Shown piece after piece: positions 52,802 to 61,639 of a stretch of 64,000 bases of DNA (position 1 is the first letter of the stretch; each line of letters opens with the position of its first letter). A program made the position numbers and the translations under genes. The notes under the pieces are model-generated. The model had not been told where the DNA came from. It made no database searches and was given only the letters and a program-made list of their open reading frames with translations. Source of the DNA: RGIG3002 sp045546775 (GTDB taxonomy: Bacteria > Bacillota > Clostridia > Lachnospirales > Lachnospiraceae); NCBI GenBank assembly GCA_045546775.1, contig JAZQDM010000028.1, positions 62,001 to 126,000 of the forward strand, written 5' to 3'.

Positions 52802-54537
52802 ACAAGAAGTTAATCAAGGAATTGAACTACATTTTGGATAAAAAGCAAAAGAGACATCTGGCGGTACTGGCTGTGATGATTTTGATAGGCGGTATTTTGG
52901 AGGCAGTCGGCGTGACGGCGATTTTGCCTGTTGCAGCTGCCATTATACAGCCGGAAAATAAATATGTAGTCGCACTCGGAAAGTGGCTTGGTATTGAAGA
53001 TTCCACAAAATTGATTGTAGTTATTTTGATTGCACTTATGGCTGTGTTTGTTGTAAAAAGCTTGTATATGATTTTTTTGCAGTATATGCAAAATCGCTTT
53101 ATTACAAGCAACAGAAACCGCATGATAAGCCGCGTGCTGAGAGAATTTTTGAACCGTCCGTATGAATTTTATCTGGATGCAGATATTCCGACGGTATTCC
53201 GTATAACCGATGCAGATATTCCGCAAGTGTTTTCCCTGTTGCTGAATTTGCTCCTTATGACGACGGAGCTTGTTGTAGCAGTGTGTCTCGGTCTTGTATC
53301 TTTGATTGTAAGTTTTGAGATTACTTGCTTTATGATTATTGTGCTGCTTGTTATGTCTGTCATCATTCTTAAAGTGTTGAAACCCAGTCTGACAAAATGC
53401 GGCGAAAAGAATTTGAAAGTACAGACCAGAATTGCAAAATGGAGAATCGAGGCAATTTATGGTATCAAAGATGTAAAAGTATTGCACAGGGAAAGTTTCT
53501 TTGCAGACAATTATGAGGAAACCGGAAAAGTGGGTGCGGTTATTGCAAGAAAATATGCGGTACTTAACTCGTTGCCGCGTATCCTTATGGAAACCGTATT
53601 TTTGGTAAGTATTTTGGCGTACCTTGCAGTAGTGATTGCAAACGGTGCCGATGTGACAGCACTGATTCCGCAATTATCCGCCCTTGCGGTAGCAGCATCA
53701 AGACTGCTTCCAAGTGTAAGCCGTGTGAATACGTACATGACAAATGTGGCATACGAACAGCCCTGTCTGGATTTCCTTTACGAAAATCTGGATATGAACA
53801 AATTGGCACTTGCCAATGCTAAGACGAATAAAAAGGCGGATGACAAGCCGGCACTTACGCTGGAAAAAGAGATTTGCTTATCGGGAATCGAATATGCGTA
53901 TCCCAATACCGATAAAGATATTTTTAGCAATGCGGACATGCTCATTCCGAAGGGTAAATCCGTAGGTATTATGGGAACATCCGGTGCCGGAAAATCCACG
54001 ATTGTCGATATTTTGTTAGGACTTTTGACTGTCCGTGCCGGAAAAATCACATGTGACGGAAGAGATATTTTTGACAATTATCCGTCATGGCTTTCCATGA
54101 TTGGTTATATTCCGCAGAGCATTTATTTGGTGGATGAGCCGATACGCAATAATATTGCCTTTGGTATAGCCGATGAAGAGATTGACGATGAGCGTGTATG
54201 GAAAGTGTTGGAAGAAGCGCAGTTAAAAGATTTTGTAAAAACGCTTCCGGATGGTTTGGATACTACAATTGGTGACAGAGGTGTCAGATTATCCGGCGGA
54301 CAGAGACAGCGGCTCGGTATTGCAAGAGCGCTTTATCACAACCCGGAAATTCTTGTTTTTGATGAGGCTACTTCGGCACTCGACAACGAGACAGAACGTG
54401 TCTTGATGGAGGCTATTAACGGCTTCCATGGCCGCAAGACAATGATTATCATTGCGCACAGATTGAACACCATTGAGCAGTGTGATATTATCTACAAAGT
54501 AGAAGACGGCAAGATTAAAGAGACTACGTTATCATAA
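52798..54537 (+). CDS. ABC transporter half-molecule, PglK/MsbA-like flippase (second copy)
   Basis: 579-residue fusion of a six-helix membrane domain and ABC ATPase with Walker A GTSGAGKST, signature LSGGQRQR, Walker B ILVFDEATSAL and the H-loop IIIAHRL. It is colinear with the protein at 21.5 kb, sharing the AYPNTxK segment before the ATPase and IDDERVW/IDEERLW after it. It probably flips a second lipid-linked oligosaccharide, or the same one. Confidence 0.9.
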   Translation: MNKKLIKELNYILDKKQKRHLAVLAVMILIGGILEAVGVTAILPVAAAIIQPENKYVVALGKWLGIEDSTKLIVVILIALMAVFVVKSLYMIFLQYMQNRFITSNRNRMISRVLREFLNRPYEFYLDADIPTVFRITDADIPQVFSLLLNLLLMTTELVVAVCLGLVSLIVSFEITCFMIIVLLVMSVIILKVLKPSLTKCGEKNLKVQTRIAKWRIEAIYGIKDVKVLHRESFFADNYEETGKVGAVIARKYAVLNSLPRILMETVFLVSILAYLAVVIANGADVTALIPQLSALAVAASRLLPSVSRVNTYMTNVAYEQPCLDFLYENLDMNKLALANAKTNKKADDKPALTLEKEICLSGIEYAYPNTDKDIFSNADMLIPKGKSVGIMGTSGAGKSTIVDILLGLLTVRAGKITCDGRDIFDNYPSWLSMIGYIPQSIYLVDEPIRNNIAFGIADEEIDDERVWKVLEEAQLKDFVKTLPDGLDTTIGDRGVRLSGGQRQRLGIARALYHNPEILVFDEATSALDNETERVLMEAINGFHGRKTMIIIAHRLNTIEQCDIIYKVEDGKIKETTLS

Positions 54538-54568
54538 AAGAGCCTGTTATAGGCATGGAGAAAAAAAG

Positions 54569-55312
54569 ATGGAAAAGAAAAACGGAAGATTGCAGCTTCC
54601 TAATGTAACGTTGATTGCGATGACCAGTGTCAATGTAAAGGCTACGGTTGAAGCGATGAAATACAGTATGCGGGATATTGATTTCGGAGATGCGGTATTT
54701 GTAACACACAGAAAACCGTTCGGATTACCGAAAAACATTCGTTATAAGCATACTTCAAAACTTACAAATATCGATCATTTTAATTATAAGACCGTATACG
54801 AGCTTGGTGATTTCGTGGAGACGGAGTTTGCTTTGCTTGTTCATGCAGACGGATTTGTTGTGAATCCGGACAGCTGGCGGGATGAATTTTTGGATTACGA
54901 TTACATTGGTTCCCCTTGGCCGGAACCGACTAACGATTTGATGTACCGTGATATTCACGGAAATATTTGCAGAGTCGGAAACAGTGTTTCCATCCGAAGC
55001 AAACGCCTGATGGATTATCCAAAGCAGTGCGATATGCCGTGGACACCGGAAGATGGATGCTTTAATGAAGATGGCTTTATTTGCTGCAGAATGCGCCATT
55101 TGTTTGAGGCGCAGGGAATGACTTATGCACCGCTGGAAGTGGCCAGATTTTTTGGGCATGAACATATGATTCCGGAAGTACAAGGCATCCGTCCGTTTGT
55201 ATTCCACAAATGGTGGGGAACAAATGCGCAGTATCCCAACTTTATTAAGCCGACTGTGTGGGAGCGTATCAAACGTCCTCTTAGAAAGATAAAACATTTA
55301 TTTGTAAAATAG
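54569..55312 (+). CDS. DUF5672 family protein (putative glycosyltransferase)
   Basis: 247-residue protein matching the DUF5672 pattern: an N-terminal strand VTLIAMTS, then LLVHADGFVVNPDSW, and EFLDYDYIGSPWPEP, with a downstream GNSVSIRSKRLMDY and HEHMIPEV. The order strand - HxDG - YDYIGAPW suggests a GT-A-like fold, and such genes are common in glycan loci. The role as a transferase is inferred; no enzyme of this family is known to me in detail. Confidence 0.8.
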   Translation: MEKKNGRLQLPNVTLIAMTSVNVKATVEAMKYSMRDIDFGDAVFVTHRKPFGLPKNIRYKHTSKLTNIDHFNYKTVYELGDFVETEFALLVHADGFVVNPDSWRDEFLDYDYIGSPWPEPTNDLMYRDIHGNICRVGNSVSIRSKRLMDYPKQCDMPWTPEDGCFNEDGFICCRMRHLFEAQGMTYAPLEVARFFGHEHMIPEVQGIRPFVFHKWWGTNAQYPNFIKPTVWERIKRPLRKIKHLFVK

Positions 55313-55322
55313 GAGAAGAACA

Positions 55323-56240
55323 TTGCCGAAAGTTTCCATATGCATTCCGACTTACAACAATTTGGAGCAGGTGAAACACCTGATACAATCCATAGAAGAA
55401 CAGACATACAAAGATGTGGAAATCATTATCACTGACGATTCCACAGACAATCAAATTGAAGACTGGATCAAAGAAACGAGTACAAAAGGAACCGTGAAGT
55501 GTCTGCAACACAGCACATACCAGCACAACGCAAAACCACTCGGTCACATATACAATTGGAACGAGGCGTTGCATTTGGCAAACGGGGAGTATATCAAAAT
55601 CATGTTCAGTGACGATTGGTTTACGTATCCGGATTCGTTGGAACGCTTTGTGCGGATGTTGGATGAAGATACTTCAGCGTCGTTTGCTTTTTGCGGTAGC
55701 ATGCAAGTGTCTTCCAAACAATCGTATGCACGTTGTGCAACAGACCTTTTCCTTGAAAAATTTAAGGAAGATTACCGGTATCTTTTTACCGGGGATGAGG
55801 TAGGAGCACCAAGTGCAGTTATTTACCGGGCATGCGACTGTTATTTTGACGAGCGCAGTACGTTTGCATCCGATGTGTTTTTGTTTCTGCGTATTTTGAA
55901 GAAGAACAGTCACTTTGTTTTTACAAAAGACCCGCTTATTTCGATAGGAATCCATGACAATCAGTACACGTGTGATTTTGACGAAAAGGATGAAAGAAAA
56001 TTTAGGGATTATGAGATTTTGTTTGAAGAATATAACTGCAAGGACAACGAAGACTGCAGAAAATTTTTCTTGAAGCAGTATATTTTCCCGTATAAAAAAG
56101 GATTAGATTATGCACTTTCTGTAGGGATTCCAAAGGCGGAATACAAAGAAAGACAAAGGCAGTTGGTGATACAGTATTTGACAAAAGAATACCCCATGGC
56201 GATAAAAAATCGTTTAAAAAAGCTTTTTAAAAGACAGTAG
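55323..56240 (+). CDS. GT2 glycosyltransferase (TTG start)
   Basis: 305-residue family 2 transferase with VSICIPTYNNLEQ, ITDDSTDNQ and MFSDDWF as the metal-binding position. The start is TTG at 55323, supported by AGGAG seven bases upstream, right after the DUF5672 stop. There is no ATG in a sensible position before the first strand. Substrate unknown. Confidence 0.86.
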   Translation: MPKVSICIPTYNNLEQVKHLIQSIEEQTYKDVEIIITDDSTDNQIEDWIKETSTKGTVKCLQHSTYQHNAKPLGHIYNWNEALHLANGEYIKIMFSDDWFTYPDSLERFVRMLDEDTSASFAFCGSMQVSSKQSYARCATDLFLEKFKEDYRYLFTGDEVGAPSAVIYRACDCYFDERSTFASDVFLFLRILKKNSHFVFTKDPLISIGIHDNQYTCDFDEKDERKFRDYEILFEEYNCKDNEDCRKFFLKQYIFPYKKGLDYALSVGIPKAEYKERQRQLVIQYLTKEYPMAIKNRLKKLFKRQ

Positions 56241-56260
56241 TGCAACAGGAGGAACGCAGT

Positions 56261-58135
56261 ATGTGCGGCATTGCAGGTTTTTGCAACCGAAAGGGCAATT
56301 GGCAGGAAGATATTGAAAAAATGAATAAACGCATGTTCCACAGAGGACCGGATGCGGGAGGAACATGGGCAAGTGAAGACATGTCGGTTGTGTTCGGACA
56401 CAGACGACTTTCGATTGTGGATTTGTCGGCAAACGGTGCACAGCCGATGACAAGCAAAAGCGGCCGTTTTACCATTTGTTTTAACGGAGAGATTTACAAT
56501 TACAAACGCCTTGCGGACAAGCTGCTTGCGGAAAAAAGAGTCACTGCGTTTCGGGGAACGTCTGACACGGAAGTGCTTTTGGAGGCGTTCGAAAGCTATG
56601 GCATAGAAGAAACGATAAAACAGTGCAAAGGGATGTTTGCCATTGCGCTGTTTGATAGAGATACAAAAAAATTATATTTGCTGCGTGACAGAGTGGGCGA
56701 GAAACCACTCTATTACGGTTTTGTAAACGGGGAGTTCGTGTTTGCATCCGATTTGGGAAGTATCCGCGCTCTGCCGGATTTTGCAAATCCGATTGAAGAA
56801 AAGGTGCTAAACGTGTACTTTGTGCATGGGTATATTCCGGCACCCTATTCGATTTACCAAAACATTTACAAGTTGGAGCCGGGATGTATTTTAGAGATGG
56901 AGGCACCTTATCGGGAGCCCAAAATCAGACCTTACTGGTCCATGACAGAAACGGCTGTTTATGGACAGAATCATTTGTTTACCGGTACGGAAACGGAGGC
57001 AGCCGATGAGTTGGAACGCCTTTTGAAGGAGTCCATCAAAGACCAGATGGTGGCAGACGTTCCGGTTGGGGCATTTTTGTCAGCGGGCATCGACAGTTCT
57101 ACAATCGTTGCACTGATGCAATCTTTGAGCGACCGCAAGGTGCGCAGTTTTACGATTGGTATGGATGACAAAGATTTTAACGAAGCGGTGGCAGCCAAAG
57201 ACATTGCAAAGCATCTTGGAACAGACCATACCGAGCTTTATATTACAGAAAAAGATGCCAAGGAAGTGATTCCAAATCTGGCCAACATGTTTGCAGAGCC
57301 GTTTGCGGACAGCTCCCAGATTCCGACGTATCTTGTGAGCCGAATGACGAGAGAGCACGTGACGGTATCGCTTTCCGGTGACGGCGGAGATGAGCTGTTT
57401 TGTGGTTATGGAAGCTATTCTTCTGTGGAACGTGTCTGGAGCAAAATGAAATCCATACCGTATCCGGTAAGAAAATTGGCCAGTGAACTTATTATTCGCA
57501 ACCCGTTTGTGAAAGATAAAGTGCATCAGACAAAAGGAATTTTACTGGGTGCCAAAAACCCGGCGCACCTTTATGAAGTGTCCAATATGGAGGAGCCGTT
57601 AGCACTTCAAGTGAGCAAAAACGATGATTTTTGCAGCTATAAGTACAACGAATATAAATATGGTTCCATTGCGGAACTGAATCATAACATCATGTTGATG
57701 GATTTGACGATGTATCATCCGGATGACATTCTTGTCAAAGTGGACCGTACAGCGATGGCAGTTTCTTTGGAAACCCGCGTGCCGATGCTTGACAAAGATG
57801 TAGTCGAATTTGCATGGACATTGCCTTTAGAATACAAAAAGAAAGACGGCGTAACCAAAAAAGTGCTCCGTGACGTATTGTATCGTTACGTGCCGCGGGA
57901 ATTGATGGAACGCCCCAAAAAAGGCTTTGCGATTCCGATTATGAAATGGCTGAAAGAGCCCGAAATGCGGGCATGGGCGGAGCAGCTTTTGGACAGAAAG
58001 ACGATAGAACAACAAGGCATTTTGAATGCAGATGTAGTAGAAAAAATTTGGAAAGATTTTATCGAAAACGATATTTGGCGAATCCAGATATGGTATTTGC
58101 TCATGTTCCAGGAATGGATGATTAGAGAACGATAA
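56261..58135 (+). CDS. asnB: Asparagine synthase-like glutamine amidotransferase (second copy)
   Basis: 624-residue amidotransferase of the same architecture and length as the gene at 47.8 kb. The start at 56261 is fixed by the need for Cys2 (MCGIAGF) and by GGAGG upstream; a start seven codons earlier would bury the nucleophile. The PP-loop reads SAGIDSS instead of the usual SGGxDSS, a conservative change seen in some family members. The downstream SGDGGDELFCGY and LVKVDRTAMAVSLE motifs are intact. Likely amidation of a uronic acid residue, with asparagine synthesis as the alternative. Confidence 0.87.
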   Translation: MCGIAGFCNRKGNWQEDIEKMNKRMFHRGPDAGGTWASEDMSVVFGHRRLSIVDLSANGAQPMTSKSGRFTICFNGEIYNYKRLADKLLAEKRVTAFRGTSDTEVLLEAFESYGIEETIKQCKGMFAIALFDRDTKKLYLLRDRVGEKPLYYGFVNGEFVFASDLGSIRALPDFANPIEEKVLNVYFVHGYIPAPYSIYQNIYKLEPGCILEMEAPYREPKIRPYWSMTETAVYGQNHLFTGTETEAADELERLLKESIKDQMVADVPVGAFLSAGIDSSTIVALMQSLSDRKVRSFTIGMDDKDFNEAVAAKDIAKHLGTDHTELYITEKDAKEVIPNLANMFAEPFADSSQIPTYLVSRMTREHVTVSLSGDGGDELFCGYGSYSSVERVWSKMKSIPYPVRKLASELIIRNPFVKDKVHQTKGILLGAKNPAHLYEVSNMEEPLALQVSKNDDFCSYKYNEYKYGSIAELNHNIMLMDLTMYHPDDILVKVDRTAMAVSLETRVPMLDKDVVEFAWTLPLEYKKKDGVTKKVLRDVLYRYVPRELMERPKKGFAIPIMKWLKEPEMRAWAEQLLDRKTIEQQGILNADVVEKIWKDFIENDIWRIQIWYLLMFQEWMIRER

Positions 58136-58145
58136 GGAAAAAAAG

Positions 58146-59168
58146 ATGGTAGGAACAGAATTTTTAAAGGGTCAGGGGCTTGGCAATCAATTGTTTTGTT
58201 ACATCACAGCCCGGTGTATCGCGAAAAAAAACGGATACTCCTTTGGAACGGCAGGTTTGCATAATTTCGGCTACAATATCCACAGCCAAAAAGGGATGTA
58301 TTTTATGGATTTGGAGCTAGGAGAACAGATTGAGGATGTGACACCGTACAAGCATTACGACGAAAAAGAAACGCGTATTTTTCTCAAAAATTCTCCCCAT
58401 GATATGTTGCACGGCTGTTATATTGCCGGAACAGATGAGGAGATGATGCATGTGGAAGACGACACGCTTCTTTACGGAAACATGCAAGCAGAGGATTATT
58501 TCAGGGAATACAAAGAAGACATCAAAGAATGGCTGAAAGTAAAAGAAGAATACGATATCAAAGACTGTTATAAAGAAAACCTTTGTGTCATCAACGTGCG
58601 TGGCGGAGAATACGAGTCCAGTACAGAACTGTTTCTTCGCAGAAAATATTGGTTGGATGCCATGAAGCAGATGAAGAAAGTGCGTGCCGATATGGAGTTT
58701 ATTATTGTGACAGACGACGTGCGTGCGGCACAGAAAATTTTGCCCGGTATCAAAGCGATGCACGGGAGTCTTCATGAAGATTATTGCCGCATTAAAAATG
58801 CAAAATATTTGATTTTGTCAAACTCATCTTTTGCATATTTTCCGGCATTTACAAGCGAGACGTTGGAATATGCGATTGCGCCGAAATATTGGGCAAGACA
58901 CAACGTTTCTGACGGTTACTGGGCTTCCGAACAAAACATTTACGACGAGTTTGTTTACATGGACAAAAAAGGGAAATTATTTACCCCGCAGGAATGCCGC
59001 GAAGAACTCGAGCAATACAAAAAGAAACCGATTAAGAGTGGTAAAAAGGCAAAAGAGGGGTCTTTTGTTATCAAATATCTGACGGTTCGTGCGAGAGTTA
59101 TTTATTATGCAAGAAAAATTAAAATGAAGCTGTTGCATTACATGCATATGGACAGAGTGAAAGTATAA
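58146..59168 (+). CDS. GT11-like transferase with altered donor motif
   Basis: 340-residue protein starting with the GT11 loop GQGLGNQLFCY. At the place of the usual HxRRxD donor motif it has VINVRGGEY, keeping one Arg but losing the His and the second Arg. The late segment YLILSNSSFAYFPAF matches the SxFS/W acceptor-side motif. It may therefore use a different nucleotide sugar or have changed kinetics. It follows the second asparagine-synthase-like gene, as the first GT11 follows the first copy nearby. The C-terminus is basic. Confidence 0.78.
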   Translation: MVGTEFLKGQGLGNQLFCYITARCIAKKNGYSFGTAGLHNFGYNIHSQKGMYFMDLELGEQIEDVTPYKHYDEKETRIFLKNSPHDMLHGCYIAGTDEEMMHVEDDTLLYGNMQAEDYFREYKEDIKEWLKVKEEYDIKDCYKENLCVINVRGGEYESSTELFLRRKYWLDAMKQMKKVRADMEFIIVTDDVRAAQKILPGIKAMHGSLHEDYCRIKNAKYLILSNSSFAYFPAFTSETLEYAIAPKYWARHNVSDGYWASEQNIYDEFVYMDKKGKLFTPQECREELEQYKKKPIKSGKKAKEGSFVIKYLTVRARVIYYARKIKMKLLHYMHMDRVKV

Positions 59169-59179
59169 AGGTAGATAAG

Positions 59180-60118
59180 ATGATATACGATTGTTTTCAG
59201 TTTTTTAATGAATTGGATATTCTCAAATTAAGAATGCAGGTGCTTTCGCCGATCGTGGATAAGTTTGTTATCAGCGAAGCGACAGAAACGTTTTCCGGGT
59301 TAAAGAAACCGCTTTACTACGAAGAGAATAAAGAGATGTTTGCAGAGTTTGCAGATAAAATTATTCATGTGGTGGTGGAAGATACGCCGGAAGGTTTCAC
59401 ACATGACCGGGACACCTTTCAAAAAAATGCAGTAGGCCGAGGATTAAAAGATTGCAAAGATGACGATATTGTCATTTTTAGCGATTTGGATGAGATTCCA
59501 AACCCGGAAAAAATCAAGGAAATATTGAACGATTTTCAAGATGATAAAATTTATCATTTTGCGCAGAGAATGTTTTATTGTTATTTGAACATGGAAGAAG
59601 TATCAGGAAATTTGTTGTCTTATGCGGGCGAGTTTGAAGGTGTGGAGCGTAAAAAATGGATCGGCTCCAAAATGTGCCGTTATAAGCTCATTCGTGAAAA
59701 CGGATTTCAACTTGGTGAGTTGCGGTTTCCGGAACGCAAAGAAATTGGTATCCGCGTAGAAGACGGTGGGTGGCATTTTGGCTATATGGGCGGTCATGGA
59801 GAAAGCGACGTGAAAAAGCGTGTTGCCCAAAAAGTAAAATCCGCAGCCCATCAGGAATACAACAGCCGTTCGGTGCTGGCGGAAGTAGAAGACAAAATCA
59901 AAGACGGCAAGGATATTTTTGACCGTCAGGCACAATTTGTGAGAGTGGAAATTGATGAGAGCTTTCCGGCTTATCTGAGAGAACACAAAGAAGATTATGC
60001 GCATTTTATTTTGCAGGAAGAGACAGAACGCGAGAAAAAGCACCGTCATTTTCAGGCAAAAGTGCGAAAACTTATTAGAAAATGCGGACGAGGCGTAAAG
60101 AAAATTTTAGGAAGATAG
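59180..60118 (+). CDS. GT17-family glycosyltransferase
   Basis: 312-residue protein with the family 17 pattern: MIYDCFQFFNELDILKLRM at the start, FVISEATETFSG, and the DxD in IFSDLDEIPNP near residue 97. GT17 is named for eukaryotic bisecting beta-1,4-GlcNAc transferase (MGAT3), and bacterial members occur in glycan loci. No signal or membrane helix, so it acts in the cytoplasm, unlike the Golgi enzyme. Donor is probably UDP-GlcNAc but this is inference. The basic C-terminus may contact the membrane. Confidence 0.83.
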   Translation: MIYDCFQFFNELDILKLRMQVLSPIVDKFVISEATETFSGLKKPLYYEENKEMFAEFADKIIHVVVEDTPEGFTHDRDTFQKNAVGRGLKDCKDDDIVIFSDLDEIPNPEKIKEILNDFQDDKIYHFAQRMFYCYLNMEEVSGNLLSYAGEFEGVERKKWIGSKMCRYKLIRENGFQLGELRFPERKEIGIRVEDGGWHFGYMGGHGESDVKKRVAQKVKSAAHQEYNSRSVLAEVEDKIKDGKDIFDRQAQFVRVEIDESFPAYLREHKEDYAHFILQEETEREKKHRHFQAKVRKLIRKCGRGVKKILGR

Positions 60119-60131
60119 ATGAGGGTTAGGT

Positions 60132-61610
60132 ATGACATTTAATTCCTACATATTCATACTGTTTTTTCTGCCACTCGCGGTAGTAGGATACTTTCTGTTA
60201 AATCGGACCGGCAAAATCAAATACGGGCTTTTGTGGCTTGTGGCGATGTCTTGCTGGTTTTACGGAATGTTCAGTATCGAATATTTGTTGTTGTTTATGT
60301 TAAATATCGGAGTCACCCATTTTGTAGTATGCAGTATGCAAAAAACAGACAGTGCAAAACAAAAAAAGATGCTGTTTCTTTTTGCGATCGTGTTTCATAT
60401 CGGGTTGCTTCTTTTTTACAAATACACCAATTTTTTCCTGTTAAACATTGCGCGGATAACCGGTGGCGATATGACATTTTTGAACATTGCATTACCGGTA
60501 GGTATCAGTTTTTACACGTTTCGTCAATTGGCGTATGTGATTGACTGTTACAGGGGTGATACAGCCCCATACCCGTTTTTGGAGTATGCGTCATATGCCT
60601 TGTTTTTCCCGCTTTTGATTCAGGGACCGATTGCACGACATGAGGAAGTGATTCCCCAGTTTCGTGACAAGGAAAAAAAGGCAATAAATTATGAAAATAT
60701 GAGCAAAGGTGTGTATGCTTTTGCACTTGGTCTTGCCAAAAAAGTGCTGCTTGCGGATACGCTTGCACCCATTGTTGCAAAAGGTTTTGAAGATGCGTAC
60801 TTTTTTGATACCACCAATTTATTGCTTGTAGTTCTTTGCTACACGTTCCAAATTTATTTTGATTTCAGTGGTTATTGTGACATGGCCTACGGCATTGGAA
60901 AAATGTTTAATTTGGAGTTGCCGATTAACTTTAATTCCCCGTACAAAGCAGTTTCCATTTCAGATTTTTGGGACCGATGGCACATGACGCTGACCCGCTT
61001 TTTTACAAAATATATTTATTTTTCTTTAGGCGGAAACCGCAAAGGTAAGCTGAGAACATATGTAAATATTATGATTGTTTTTCTTGTCAGTGGTTTTTGG
61101 CATGGTGCAAACTGGACGTTTGTTTTGTGGGGCGCATTAAACGGACTCATTATGTGTCTGGAACGAGCAGGAAAAAAATGGATTGAAAAAATACCGGATA
61201 TAATCCGCAGGGCGGTAACCTTCGTCGTAGTCACTCTTTTGTGGAGTTTGTTCCGGGCAGATTTTGTACAGGTAGAGTGGTTCATTTTGAAAAAGCTCGG
61301 TGCCGGTCAATTTGGGGCAGTAAGCCAACATTTTACACAATACTTTAATGAATTGACGGAAATGCGTTTTTTAAGCCGCTTTGGTATGCAGGGACTTTTG
61401 GAAAGATTCCCGGCGATGCCAATTTTTGTATTGTTGGCTCTTTGCTTTGTCATCGTATTCTTTTGCAAAAATACGAAAGAAAAGACAGAGCAGTTTTGCT
61501 TTGAACAGGGGAAAAAATACGTTGGAAAGATGTTGTTTGCAGTGGTATTGCTGACATGGAGTATTTTGTCCCTGTCCAATATCAGTGAGTTTATTTATTT
61601 TAATTTTTAG
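60132..61610 (+). CDS. MBOAT-family O-acyltransferase (AlgI/DltB-like)
   Basis: 492-residue membrane protein with about eleven helices. Family marks are FNSYIFILFFLPL at the start, LPVGISFYTFRQLAYVID, the F-x-DFWDRWHMTLTRF stretch and the catalytic His in VSGFWHGANWTF. Such enzymes move acyl groups across the membrane for O-acetylation of extracellular polysaccharide. The next gene encodes the usual SGNH-like partner, making an AlgI/AlgX-like pair. Confidence 0.92.
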   Translation: MTFNSYIFILFFLPLAVVGYFLLNRTGKIKYGLLWLVAMSCWFYGMFSIEYLLLFMLNIGVTHFVVCSMQKTDSAKQKKMLFLFAIVFHIGLLLFYKYTNFFLLNIARITGGDMTFLNIALPVGISFYTFRQLAYVIDCYRGDTAPYPFLEYASYALFFPLLIQGPIARHEEVIPQFRDKEKKAINYENMSKGVYAFALGLAKKVLLADTLAPIVAKGFEDAYFFDTTNLLLVVLCYTFQIYFDFSGYCDMAYGIGKMFNLELPINFNSPYKAVSISDFWDRWHMTLTRFFTKYIYFSLGGNRKGKLRTYVNIMIVFLVSGFWHGANWTFVLWGALNGLIMCLERAGKKWIEKIPDIIRRAVTFVVVTLLWSLFRADFVQVEWFILKKLGAGQFGAVSQHFTQYFNELTEMRFLSRFGMQGLLERFPAMPIFVLLALCFVIVFFCKNTKEKTEQFCFEQGKKYVGKMLFAVVLLTWSILSLSNISEFIYFNF

Positions 61611-61639
61611 ATTAAAAGAAGCGAAAGGCGTTCATTTTC

